Below, one piece after another: positions 23,755-35,637 of a stretch of 64,000 bases of DNA. The notes beneath the pieces were generated by a model. The model ran no database searches and had not been told where the DNA came from. It saw only the letters and a list, made by a program, of their open reading frames with translations. Source of the DNA: Phallusia mammillata (Eukaryota; Chordata; Ascidiacea; Phlebobranchia; Ascidiidae); the NCBI GenBank assembly GCA_003260075.1, contig QLIY01000130.1, forward strand, positions 166,806-230,805, written 5' to 3'. The stretch's first letter is position 1, and each line of letters begins with the position of its first letter. The position numbers were made by a program, and so were the translations under genes.

Positions 23755-26700
23755 CATCTGCACAGCACCTTAGCTGATGCGGGAAAGGTTGTTTATGCAG
23801 TTAATGCTGGGGGTGATGAGCATACTGATTCATTTGGAATTCATTATCTGTAAGTTAATGCTTTTTTTTCTGTGTTGTTTATTTATGTAAAATCACCCAA
23901 ACATTAAAATATTTTACATTTGTTTGGGTCTAAAATATATATGAACTGTTTTTATTTGGTACATACATGATTTTTTCCACTAAGAAAAAAACTGTATATA
24001 TGTTGGTATAAGTGTGTGATTTCCAATTATATCGAAAGCTGGTAACATTATAAGCTTAGTGTAATGTATGCTAACATCACATTGTACCATACCTATATCC
24101 AGGGTTGCCATCGACTTGAAACCAAAAATAAGGACACCAAAAAATGAAATTTTTGTTCAAAACTAAACCAACGTTTTTGAACAAATCTTTGCATTTACAA
24201 GAGCCACGACATATCATATGCAATATTTTTGCCAGAAACAATCTTTTTTAGCTACTCCTTGTTCGTAGAAAATATACTTCGTGCAACTCACAACAGCTCA
24301 GGTCTAGGCGAACTGTTACTTGCAGCATAGATTTGACCAGTAATGGTGTTAAAAAGAAGACAAAAGAACGACTCAAGTCAAATAAGGACATTTCTTAGAA
24401 ATAAGGACAATGAACTTTTCTAAGACATAGCCCTTCAAAATAAGGACAAATCTTAGAAATAAGGACGGTATGGCAACCCTACCTATATCATATTGATTTA
24501 GGTTGTTATTTTGTTGATTATGCTACTGACAATATTTTAATTCAGTGCCTTTTGTTTGCCAAGCATATTCTATCCAACAGTATATATATATATATTACTG
24601 TATTGAATTATTAATGAGTTTATATGTAATAACAGCCCAGAAACTGTTTCTTTGTTGTTGTTGTTTTTTTGTAATAATTTGTGTTTTTGTCATGTCAAAA
24701 TTCCAAACACTAACTTTAAGGTGAGAACTGTCATGGCCACATTGCAAGTTAAGTGTAGTGAAAATTTTATGATATTCTTTAGAAAGCAGTTTCAAACATG
24801 AACAGATGTTGCTCTATGTAAAAGCAATATTGACCAGATGTTACTGATGGTTTAGTCCCTGTTTTGTTGAATTATTTACTTTAAATTGTAATTTGACACC
24901 TTGACCAACTGCTCACATTCTGAGATAATAAATGTTAGTTGCTAAAAGCATGAATATTATTTCCTAAAAAGGTTGATCACAAATGTAATTGAAAAGTGTT
25001 AAACTATATCATCAAATCATTTTATATCTTAATACACATACAGCTGTTTTGTCAAATGCAAATTGTTAATGCAAAAGCAATGATAATGGTCTTTACTCCT
25101 TTGGGGTGGCTAGAAACCAGTTTAGTGGGACCAGTCAGTTGTTTCCTAGCAACAATACTTGCAACTTTGAATTAAAAATAATCAATATCACCTAAAAGAT
25201 GTCTAAATCCCCCTAAAAAAATCTATTTATCTATAATAGACTGTTTTTTGCCAAACCCTGATTTTAATGCAAAGAATGGTGATTTTCTCGAAATCTGTTA
25301 TATATACATCTGGAAACCTTATCTGTTGTATAATTACCATGATCTATATAGGTTACATAAAATGTAACAGTGCCCAGTAGGAGATCTTTAAGCACTTCCC
25401 AGCAAAAAGCTAGATTCCTTAATTGCCCTTAGTTTAACTTAAAGACATGTCAATCAAGATACATGTGGTGACGACTGACGGCGTAAAACACGCTTTCTGT
25501 CAGGCAAAAATGCGGAGTCTTCAATTTTGTATGCTTGTCCTGCCAACAACCATCAAACCAGTTCATATCTGTTGTCACTGTAGGCTATTAAAGCTAAAGG
25601 CAGAAATGGCTGTGCTGTAAAGCAAGGGCATTACAAGTTTGCGATTATTGTGTTTAAGAATTAACTTTGAGTATACACAGCCAATTTCGCATGGTTTATG
25701 GTGGAATGGTGGAATAATTTATATTAACGGCATGAACTAAAATAGATGCTTTTCAGAAGTAAAATGACCAAAACAAAAAACACTGTTTTGTTTCCGAAAA
25801 CCACTGTAGATATCTCATCACTCTTCAGGATGTTAAAACAAAGCCCTTGTTGTCCTATATTATATGTAGGAATTGGAAATAAGCCTAGACACAGGCGCCT
25901 TAAGCCGGATTAAACTATTGACACAAGGATGCAGTTGCCTAATAAAGGACCTGGGCTGGTATTTTAAATACAATAGTCTCTCTGATAACAATCATCACAG
26001 ACCACCATTTATTTTGTACAGCTTGAAAAGGTTCTAAATGTTTAATTAAAGTATGCTGAAAATTCCATTTTAATTCGGTATATATATATAAATGTTTTTA
26101 GTGTGTGTGTGTGTGTGTGTGTGAATTGTCGGATAGGTTACGTGTTTTATAAAGCGTCTTATTAAATACTTTTGCCATCATTAGTGACATTGTCAAGTTG
26201 ATACTTAAATCTAATATAAATCATAAAGAGAAAATGCTTGGTGACCGGCTGATTCGGTATAACTTCTTTAATAGGCCTGGCGTACATGATAAATCGTCCA
26301 TGATAATTCATAAAGTAATCAACTATAAAATATCTCTCTTTTTTCGCAGGACCGACCCTCTGTCGATCGGGGTCAAAAGCGACTACGGTCGTCGGCAAGC
26401 GGTGATAAGAGCGGCACCTAACGACAATATATTATACCAGACAGAAAGATGGCACGACGCCTCGTTTTCGTACGACATTCCCGTCAAAGATGAAGGCGAT
26501 TATGTACTGGTTCTCAAATTTGCTGAGGTGTATTTCTATGGACCAAACCTGAAGGTAAAATTTGCTTTAAATGATGAACTTTACTGTTGTATCTGTTATC
26601 TATTGTTTTCGTGTGCTTAACCGACAAGCTTGATTCGGTATAGTGCCTTTGTTACGCCAGACCTACTTTGATTTGTATATCAGTATGCCCTATTTGCTGG

Positions 26701-29700
26701 TCTGCATGAACGCTGCAGGACTGATCCCTGTTGTGAATTAATATTTCATCTAAACTGGCGACGTTCTACAACGAAGCTGACATGTGCATCATACGAGGCA
26801 GGCAATGGTGCTTGTGATTCAACTTTTGACTGACTCACCACTGAGTCTGTGTAGCTCAGTTGGTAGAGCGTGAGTCCCGGAGATGCTCCTGTCGTGGGTT
26901 CGAATCCCACCGCAGGCTAGATTTTTCTGGCTCATGCCTGGTCTTACCTGAAAACACGTGACAGACTGGCTCAATTCCATATGACGCCTTGGGCCTGACG
27001 TACTATGATTTATATATCAATGTGTCGTGATCCCTGGGCTGCATGAATGCTTCAGGCCTGATCCTAGATATAAATTTATATCCATCTTAAATATAGGCAG
27101 TGTGATGACCACGTTGACTTACCGAGCCTTCTTTCAAGCACTATTTATCACCATCGTTTTAGCGTATGTTTCGCATTCCTCTAATTTGAAAACACACAAC
27201 CTTTTAACGTGGCTGGTCGAATCACAGGCTCCTATTTTACCAACGGCTACCGTCAAGTCATAAAAAGTCAAACAGCTGGGCGAGACATTTTTGTGGCCTG
27301 CAAAATAAAATACATATCATTCCAGACCAAAAAAGCTTTTGAAAAGCCAGTTTTAGAAGCCAAATATGTAGCGAAATAATTGTTGTCAATACGCAGTCGC
27401 TAGTAGATGTATTTAACATACAGCAAAATTTCGCGACGACATATATACGTAGTATGGTCACTTAAAACAATTTTAAATGTCAAGCCGTATCAGTTACTGC
27501 GGTAATTCAGCTTGTCCTTTCAAGTTTGGTGTCGTCTGTCTGTTCTGCAAGCAATTCATGTCTCTGCCCTTTCTTTATTATTTCCCATTGCTTTGTCGAC
27601 TTGGCATCATTTCAATCGCTTTAATCGTCCTTACATGTTGTCAAACAGAACAACCTTCAATTATCAAATGAGTCCCATTTTACTACCAACGTGGTTGTGT
27701 TATTTCAGCTAATTGAGAACTTTCATAATGAATAACTACACTACCCCCCCCCCATTTCAATCGCTTTAATCGTCCTTACATGTTGTCAAACAGAACAACC
27801 TACAATTATCAAACGAGACCAATTTTACTACCAACGTGGTTGTATTATTTCAGCTAATTGAGAACTTTTGTAATGAATAACTACACTGATGGAAAAGATT
27901 TTTCCAAAGAATGCAAAAAAATTAACATATATTCATTTAAAAGTGATTAGGTGTGTTAAAGTTTGTTGAAGTTTGTTAAAGTTTGTTACTCCTGTGAAAT
28001 CAGTGATGCACCGAACCCGCCTAAGATGGTTCGGGCCGAAACCGAATATTCGGTCATGAGGCCGAACCCAAAATCCCCGCTCTTACTGATGTTTTCAACT
28101 GAACCTTGTGTTGTTAATGCAAATAAACTCAATTATGACACTCCAAAATCACTTTCACAATGCGGAAGCTTTACTAAATTTGTAATATTTTGGAGACAAC
28201 GTGGCTCGTATTTTATAGATACAACAAATAGTTAATTTATGATGTTTCGTGTTGGCGAAAATAAAAATTAAGGAAAATGTTTCGTTTTTTTTAATTGTTA
28301 AAAAACTTTGGGCCAAAATCAAAACATGGAAAAACAGCGTATTCGGCCCAAATGTTGCGGCCAACCGAAAGTTCGGTGCATCACTAGTGAAAATAGACAT
28401 ATTTTCGCAAATTTTGTTGACTTCTTGACTAATTCTCCATATTTTTGTCGGTAGGTCTTCAATGTTCGACTTAACGATCAACACTTGGTGGCGCAAGACC
28501 TGGATATCTTCAAGAAAGTCGGTCACAGCACAGCACACGACGAAATTATACCGCTCACAATACGCAAGGGAAAATTAAGCGTTATGGGCGAATTCTCCAC
28601 GTTTGAAGGTGTCCTAAAACTCGAATTGGTCAAGGTAAAATGTTTTTTGGTGTTGTTTTATGCAAGGTTGTAGAGTGAAAGGTTGAGAACATAGTCAAAG
28701 TTGGAATCTTTGATTTTTTCCACAAAATTTAAAGATTTTGGGGCTATTTTTTGCCAATTTTGTCAAAATTCCGTATTAAACTGGAACAATTGCCTTTACA
28801 CGTCTAAATCGTGATGGTTCCTACGATTCGTAGGAGTCACGGTCAGACTTAACTATCAATATACACTGTTTCGACACAAAACTGATTGTGTACTTTGGTT
28901 TGACACACCCAGTTTTTGTGAGGCAACAATTGAAGCCATTGTTTATTCTGTTAGCGAACTAGAGCATTTGTTACGTATACACCTCATAAAAGGCATATGT
29001 GACTAACGTCAAGTCGTAATACACTGTGGTTTTTCTGCTGCCGGCTGAAACGTGTTTGTTATCTTTGCACAGGGCCAAGCTGACAACCCAAAGATTTGTG
29101 CGTTCTATCTTATGAAGGGAACGCCGGATGGTAAGTTCTTAACACTAGGGTTTGTTTTTGATGGAGTTTAACCCTTTATAAGTAGTGCACAGCAAAGATA
29201 TGTTTTGTCCTCAAGCCTACACATAAGCTGCTATAGCAGTGGTTCTCCGTACTTGTGGTACGCCGGATAATTTAGGTGATATGCAAGTAGCTTTCTATCA
29301 TGATTGAGCAACTCAAGTGAATAAACTAATCAGTCGCAACGGATCATACGCGTTTGCAATGGCAATAATTGCTATTTCACCAAATTGCTGAGTCAGCAAG
29401 CAATTATTGCAATTTACAAACGCCTATGCTCCGTTGCGCCACTTACAGGAAATTTTCAAACCTCTGGTCTGAGTTCCTGTGTTAGTAGCTCTACCAAACG
29501 GAATATGCAGTTAGAGATTCATCTGTACCTTAATCTTCAACATTTTTTACTTGTTAATCCAATCCAGACGTCCCTAAGCTCCCACAACTGAAGAAGCCAG
29601 TTGATGATGAAGACGACAGTGAAGAAGAATACGATGAGGAGACGGAGGACCCAGTAGAGCCTGCATCTTCTTCCAAAAAGTCCACATCTAAGAATGGAAA

Positions 29701-29833
29701 CAAGAAATCCAAAATCAAGTCTGGTCCTGCAGCAGCAAATCCGTACGCAGAAGACAGTAGCAGCCTTGTGATGCCAATCATGATTGCATTCGGCCTTTTC
29801 ATTCCGACTTTACTTTGCCTGTGCCGACTTTGA
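23755..29833 (+). CDS. MLEC: malectin, ER lectin (first exon not found)
   Basis: Exons 23755-23849, 26350-26554, 28455-28634, 29073-29130 and 29568-29833 (TGA) join in phase to 267 codons. A signal-peptide exon further 5' is missing from my model; malectins are about 290 aa. The lectin fold runs from [12 protein letters not shown] through [16 protein letters not shown] and FNVRLND to [12 protein letters not shown], all diagnostic of malectin. The C-terminal part has an acidic stretch ([13 protein letters not shown]), a Lys-rich linker and one membrane helix ([12 protein letters not shown]) ending in a short tail. Malectin binds glucosylated high-mannose N-glycans in the ER lumen and acts with ribophorin I in glycoprotein quality control. 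Introns hold two hAT MITEs and tRNA-derived SINEs. Expression is probably housekeeping. Confidence 0.92.
24100..24481. mobile_element. hAT MITE with perfect 8-bp target duplication
   Basis: The ends are CAGGGTTGCCATCGAC and, inverted, TAGGGTTGCCATACCG. Flanking 8-mers CCTATATC (24092-24099 and 24482-24489) are identical. The 382-bp interior repeats AATAAGGACA motifs and lacks coding capacity. It lies in malectin intron 2. Confidence 0.88.
26101..26123. repeat. (GT)n microsatellite
   Basis: About 11.5 uninterrupted GT units in malectin intron 2. A TA-rich run lies just before it. Confidence 0.95.
26629..27071 (+). mobile_element. tRNA-derived SINE cluster with tRNA-like head at 26845-26918
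   Basis: Bases 26845-26918 fold partly as a tRNA: acceptor GTCTGTG/CGCAGGC pairs fully with G-U allowed, D arm GCTC/GAGC pairs, and T arm GTGGG-TTCGAAT-CCCAC pairs. The anticodon arm does not form a normal 5-bp stem with a 7-base loop, so a functional tRNA is unlikely. A body with GGCCTGACGTACTATGATTT and GCTGCATGAATGCTTCAGG follows. A related body precedes it at 26629-26744. Related fragments occur at 26234-26290 and 47340-47480. Confidence 0.6.
27609..27888. repeat. direct duplication across a C10 joint
   Basis: 27609-27743 repeats as 27754-27888 with a few differences; the C-tract 27744-27753 lies exactly between. It is within malectin intron 2. Confidence 0.85.
28001..28386. mobile_element. 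hAT MITE, CAGTGATGCACCGAAC type
   Basis: The terminal inverted repeats CAGTGATGCACCGAAC and TAGTGATGCACCGAAC match over 15 of 16 bases. The flanks TGTGAAAT and GTGAAAAT are similar but not identical. Subterminal GGTTCGGGCCGAAACC words are typical of such non-autonomous hAT elements. It ends about 70 bases before malectin exon 3. Confidence 0.85.
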
Positions 29834-30102
29834 CCACTGTCGGTTCGGTTTTTATACTGACATTTAGGACATCCCATTGTTTTTTGCGCCCCAACGACGG
29901 AGCAGGGCATTTTTTTAATTCGTCTGAAACATTCGGGGAGCAATTTCAATCGTTTTTATCTGTATGTAATTTGCTGAGGCCAATTGAAATTAGGTGTTGG
30001 TTGTTGTCATGGTTACAAGGGCACCAAACTCTGTGTCACAACGATTCGGGTAATTTTCACAACGATTGAGGGCCGCATGAGGTAAACATCCTAATGAAAA
30101 AC

Positions 30103-30108
30103 AATAAA
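30103..30108 (+). terminator. polyadenylation signal of malectin
   Basis: AATAAA, 270 bases after the malectin stop codon, followed by AT-rich sequence. No stronger candidate lies closer. Confidence 0.55.
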
Positions 30109-31387
30109 TGAATAAGTTGAATTCTTTAGACTTAAAAAAAAACTTGATTTATTCTCACCGCCCAACAATTTGAATTTCTGGCATATGTAATAATAAAACA
30201 AACACTTATGTTTTAGGAATATTCCGGTCAAATCGTGTGGTTCGTTTTATTGCATACTGGTTTTCAAAGAACCCACTAAAAGCGTGCATTTAAACAGACC
30301 ACTTGTGTGCAATGCGTCCAAATGCTCAAATTCCTAAGATGAACATTACTGAAGTTTAAATAATCCCCAAATATAGATGTGTGCTTCACTATAGGTTACT
30401 GAAGATGTCACCTTTTTCCAGGTGGCGTAGTTTAAACCAGCCTTTTTTGTCAATCTCAAAGTCGTTCACCCAAAAAATCCCTGTTCTGTAGGATGATTGT
30501 TTGACCTAATATTTAAACCCGTTTTGGGGACTTTTTTTCTGTTCGAGTTTGTCTGCTCTGTTTTGTTACTGCTTTAAAACAACCTGTTGTAATTTGAAAA
30601 CACAAGGAATTGAGGCATTTATTTATAAATTACGCCAATTTCTGTGTTAAGACGCATGCAAAACGTAGGTACGTTTTAAACCAAACAACCCGATTGACCT
30701 AAATTTGAAAATAATATTCACATTATGACGTCACATTGGAGCAAGCGTCATACCATTTACTATTTAAATTCACTTCCAATGCGTCAACAGAAGTACGAAA
30801 ATACTTGTTTCCAAATGAGATAAATTTTAAACCCTACTTTTAGCTGTTTATGCAAATTTGCTTATGTGCGCCCCCAAGTGGCGATATCTTACCGTTTTTG
30901 CACCAAATGTTCGTCTGTGTGTTCGTTCAAAGTCTGTAGTGGTTGTAATGTCATCGTAGTGGCTTCTGCGATACCAGTAGTTCTGACACTAATCTGCTCC
31001 CTGCTTTATGTGTACTGAGGATGTTTTCCTTTTCATGCCGCAAAAATCTGTCTGTTCTGTAACGGCAGTGGTTCTGAACCAGACCCGAGAACCACTAGAC
31101 GAATTTCTTTTTGCCCATTAAAAAAACGATTGTCCATTACGTCACAAAAGTATGATGTCACCAAATTTACAAATAATAAATGTAATTACCACATAAAAAT
31201 GTTGAAAGGTTATTACCCACTGGTTAAGAACCACTTCCGTTTGCTACAATTCTCACATAAAAGTAAGTCATTATCTAACTAGCTTTGTGTAGTCAACTGT
31301 GACTTTGACACACAAAGTTGCACAAGTTTTCTGCCTGAAAAACATAGCGACATTTCTATTAAGCGGAATTTGATGATCTGCAAAATG

Positions 31388-31502
31388 ACTTCATCCAATT
31401 AGGTTGTGTGTTTTGTTCGTATGTTGTGAAATTTTTTCGACCCCCCCCCCACTTCATCCAATTAGGTTGTGTGTTTTGTTCGTATGTTGTGAAATTTTCG
31501 AT
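31388..31502. repeat. short direct duplication across a C10 joint
   Basis: The text ACTTCATCCAATTAGGTTGT and its continuation, about 50 bases, occurs on both sides of the C10 at 31441-31450. This is the rightmost poly-C joint of the window. Confidence 0.85.
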
Positions 31503-31634
31503 GTTCAGTTCGCGTTTGACGCACATTTTCTTCCACGTTTCTAAGGTAACCAAGACAATTTCAAGCTGGTTTCATATTTGGCCTGTCAGTGTTTTTAGCA
31601 GTTAAATAGATCAAATCTCTTTGTCAGTTTAGAA

Positions 31635-32015
31635 CAGGGGTAACCAATTTTTTTAACTGCGGGCCGGATAATTTTAACAATCACGCTCGAGAACCGCATG
31701 GGTTACAAGCCCTGACGCAGCCTTTCCCAAACTGGCACTCACGAGGCGATTGTATTCAGATTGTGCCACTATTTAATTGTAAAATTGTGAAAAATATAAA
31801 AGTGTCTCATACCAACTAATGCACGTTTATTTATACCACAAAGAACTAAAGAGGCAATTGTTCGCACACAATTTCTATTCTTTGCTTTTGTCTGTGACGT
31901 AACAAACTGCTTTTGGATGATACTTATGCCTTGTAATCCTGTTAGACCAGGTAAAATGTATTACGAATGTTTTCACAATCTTTAACGCCCCCGGGCCGTA
32001 ATTAGGTGATCCCTG
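31635..32015. mobile_element. hAT MITE with 8-bp target duplication
   Basis: The ends are CAGGGGTAACCAAT and, inverted, CAGGGATCACCTAA. Target duplication GTTTAGAA / GTTTACAA (31627-31634, 32016-32023) has one mismatch. Non-coding, 381 bp. Confidence 0.82.
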
Positions 32016-32063
32016 GTTTACAACATAGGCAACGGAAACTTCTGCTAGTTCCATTGCTGCATG

Positions 32064-33355
32064 TGCACTGTCGTTTTTTGCCTGTTTTAGGGGGAAGGGG
32101 GGCGTTATGTGCCCGACAAACACCTTAGGGGGACGTGGACTAAAAAAGGTTAAGAACCGCTGAGTTAACGAAAATATCCAAAAAACAAAAGTTAACATTT
32201 ATTAAAACACAACTACCAGAGAACTTGTTAATATGGAAACATCCTAGTGCAGACGGTTTCAACAATCGCAGTTATCATCAACAGTTCAGTTTGTCAACTT
32301 TAGAAGTTATGTTTTTTATGAAATTAGTTTTAAGTAAGTGTATTATGTTCACAAGTTAATATAACATTGAACATGACCTCCAATATAGACAGTGACTTCT
32401 TGAAGCAAGTTGATTTATTCGCGAATGTTAAACACCAACAAGAGTTGGTGTCAGCAAAAATCTGAAAAAGTGAACGAAATCATTTCTCTACGAGATCTGA
32501 CAATGTGCTTTAAAATCCCGTTATCTCTATTTTCCAGTATTACTTTCAACTTCTGTTAGTGGCTAGCGATGCGATATAAATGCGAAAAGCAAAAAAAACA
32601 AGAAAGAAAGGTCATAGTTGAAATAAAACAACAAAACAACGTGTCATATACCTGTTGAGATTTAAATGAAGACAAGTTGAATAATATTGGTTAAAATGGA
32701 AGAATGGGGGGGGGGGTGTGCACTGTCGTTTTTTGCCTGTTTTAGGGGGAAGGGGGGCGTTATGTGCCCGACAAACACGTTAGGGGGACGTGGGCTACAA
32801 AAGGTTAAGAACCGCTGAGTTAACGAAAATATCCAAAAAACAAAAGTTAACATTTATTAAAACACAACTACCAGAGAACTTGTTAATATGGAAACATCCT
32901 AGTGCAGACGGTTTCAACAATCGCAGTTATCATCAACAGTTCAGTTTGTCAACTTTAGAAGTTATGTTTTTTATGAAATTAGTTTTAAGTAAGTGTATTA
33001 TGTTCACAAGTTAATATAACATTGAACATGACCTCCAATATAGACAGTGACTTCTTGAAGCAAGTTGATTTATTCGCGAATGTTAAACACCAACAAGAGT
33101 TGGTGTCAGCAATAATCTGAAAAAGTGAACGAAATCATTTCTCTGCGCGAGACCTGATAATGTGCTTTAAAATCGTGTTCTCTATTTTTCCCAGTCTTAC
33201 CTTCAACTTCTGTTAGTGGCCAGCGATACGATATAAATGCGAAAAGCAAAAAAAAACGTAAAAACAAGGGAAAAAGTCATAGTTGAAATAAAAACAACAG
33301 CCCTGTGTCATACACCTGTTGAGATTTAAATGGAGAAAAGTTGAATAATATCAGT
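32064..33355. repeat. about 640-bp duplication across a G11 joint
   Basis: 32064-32705 repeats as 32717-33355 with small indels and scattered substitutions. The G11 at 32706-32716 is exactly at the boundary. This is the first poly-G joint. Confidence 0.88.
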
Positions 33356-33389
33356 TGAAATACAAACATGTGTAGATAGTAATACAACC

Positions 33390-34476
33390 CGTTTAACATT
33401 ATTTCATTTTGAGACAACGATAAAAATCGAAAGAAGAAACCGTTCAATTTTGCCGAAATTTTGTTTTCACAACAAAGTTTATTAGTTTTACGGTGGGTTG
33501 TTTAGGCCTATTTGTGCATGTTTTGTTTAGGAGAAAAAACAGCAAAAATTTACATCTTTTAACATAAAAGTGTTGCATGAAAAAAACACGCATGTAGGAA
33601 TGTAAAAATCTAAGCCAAAACTAGAAGAACAGCCACGTGACGACGATAGCCAATCAAAACCCACCAACGCATAAAGGTGCCAAACATACAAGTATAATTT
33701 TTCCTTCTACTTAATCGTGTAACAGTTTTGGTTCAAAACGTTTGCTCAAAGTGTAACAAAGAAAATAACGGTGAGGTGAAATCTTGGTTTGCACAAAGAA
33801 GTTGTTGTTTTTAAAAAAGTAACAATCAGTGGTGGGATTTAAATATTTTGTCAGCCGGTTCTGTTATAATAAAAGTCATATTTTTCAGCCGGTTCTGTTA
33901 TAAAAAGTCCATTGACAGGGGGGGGGGGGTTAAACATATTTTCATTTTGAGACAACAATATACGAAAGAAGAACCATTTGATTTGCCCCGAAATTTTATT
34001 TTCGCAGCATAGTTTGTCAGTTTTGCACTGGGTTGTTCGTTTGTGCATTTTTTTGTTTAGAAGAAAAAACAGCAAAATGTATAACATGCCTCAAAAACTT
34101 GATAATTGTACATCTTTAACATAAAAGCGTTGCATGAAAATAACACGCATATAGGAATGTAAAAATCTAAAGTCAAAACTAGAAGAACAGCCACGTGACG
34201 ACGATAGCCAATCAAAACCCACCAACGCATAAAGGTGCCAAACATACAAGTATAATTTTTCCTTCTACTTAATCGTGTAACAGTTTTGGTTCAAAACGTT
34301 TGCTCAAAGTGTAACAAAGAAAATAACGGTGAGGTGAAATCTTGGTTTGCACAAAGAAGTTGTTGTTTTTAAAAAAGTAACAATCAGTGGTGGGATTTAA
34401 ATATTTTGTCAGCCGGTTTTGTTATAATAAAAGTCATATTTTTAAGCCGGTTCTGTTATAAAAAGTCCATTGACAG
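33390..34476. repeat. about 540-bp duplication across a G12 joint
   Basis: 33390-33917 repeats as 33930-34476. The left copy stops at CCATTGACAG, and the right copy continues from the same word into unique sequence, as expected for a left contig end inside an overlap. Confidence 0.87.
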
Positions 34477-34544
34477 TAACCAGTAATGCTAGACGGTTCA
34501 CCGATCTCATTTTTCGTGAGACGGTTCTATAGATCCCACCTCTG
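34385..34544. mobile_element. short hAT MITE, CAGTGGTGGGATTTA type
   Basis: The ends CAGTGGTGGGATTTA and, inverted, CAGAGGTGGGATCTA are flanked by GTAACAAT / GTTACAAT (34377-34384, 34545-34552). 160 bp. The allelic duplicate at 33828-33917 is cut short by the joint, and a related fragment lies before the long G run at 45929. Confidence 0.8.
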
Positions 34545-35175
34545 GTTACAATGGAGTTGTGAGCAACAATAGGATACCACAACAAATAGTGTTGCGAAGG
34601 CTCGGATTGCCATAAAGCGTGCCCAAGGGGAACAGGGTTTTTTTAACACCCCTGAAGATAAACCCACACGAAAAAATTCACTGCCCAGAATTTTGAAAAA
34701 GGGTGTTATCCATAAACAACAAGTTTTATAGGCTCCCACAAACAAAAATGCAGACCAAGAATGTTTTAGTCAAATTAAAGTTTCAGAACACGTCGTTATT
34801 TTTCAACAAGCGACCCAAAGATAAAAACACACTAAGCACAATGAGATATGAGATTCAATCGAAGATTTGAACTTCGAAAATGGCCATGAAATCACAATTT
34901 TTTATTGAGATTGAAAACCTAAATTGCGGCGTAAATGGCTCGAAAGCTGAAAGCGGTAAATTATGAGCATTCGTTTCATCATATAATTGGCAATTTTGAA
35001 TAATCCAGCACCAAACCTGTATTGTATTGGCTGTAGAGGAAAATGGTGAAAGTTTTCTAGTTAATACTAAACCACGGTGCAACAATGGCTGCTATCTATT
35101 GATGTATTCACTAGATACAGGTTTCGGGCAGTTTCTTTGCCTAACTTATTCAGTTTAGGTCGCTATTGTGTAGAC

Positions 35176-35470
35176 CAGGGGTCGGCAACCTTTTAGGCGA
35201 CGCGTGCCAATTAACATGTTATTTTCATGTGTTAATGACCTCACGTGCCAACGTTTTTCTCAATAGTAGTGGTTCGTGCCAGCAGATATCAATAATAAAG
35301 AGAAAGCAGAGTGTTTTGTGCATGTCAAGCTGTTTTTAAGACCATAGCATGATAAAAACTATAAACAAGCAGTGTAACAGGTTAAATTGTTATTCAATAT
35401 AAACGCGCAAATCGGTGGGCGTGCCATGAAAAATCATCTAGCGTGCCAACCTTGGGGTTGCCGATCCCTG
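35176..35470. mobile_element. hAT MITE with perfect 8-bp target duplication
   Basis: The ends are CAGGGGTCGGCAACC and, inverted, CAGGGATCGGCAACC. Target duplication GTGTAGAC (35168-35175 and 35471-35478) is identical. A second member, in reverse orientation, lies at 62105-62379. Confidence 0.92.
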
Positions 35471-35637
35471 GTGTAGACCAACACATACAGATGTTCAAGC
35501 CTCAATAAACAAAAACTGACAGTTTTACGGAAAGCTCCTACACGGAGCCAAAGCGAATGGTCGAAACAAAACAAAAATAGAAACTAGAAAGGGAACAAAA
35601 AGTTTTTAACAACGCTTTCTCGCGAAGCGGTGTGCAT

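Larger units (their letters stand above)
30134..35637. other. intergenic, repeat-rich
   Basis: No coding exon recognised. The region holds MITEs (listed separately), a possible further hAT MITE at 31067-31246 (ends CAGTGGTTCTGAACC and, inverted, AAGTGGTTCTTAACC), and joints at 31441-31450 (C10), 32706-32716 (G11) and 33918-33929 (G12) with duplicated flanks. The joint type switches from C to G here. Confidence 0.6.

Noticed and set aside
26845..26918. Functional tRNA gene
   Set aside because: Acceptor, D and T arms pair, but no normal anticodon arm can be formed, and related tail sequences nearby point to a SINE.
29554..29949. Minus-strand reading frame of 131 codons over malectin's last exon
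   Set aside because: Ser/Ser-rich antisense shadow of the acidic and Lys-rich malectin tail.
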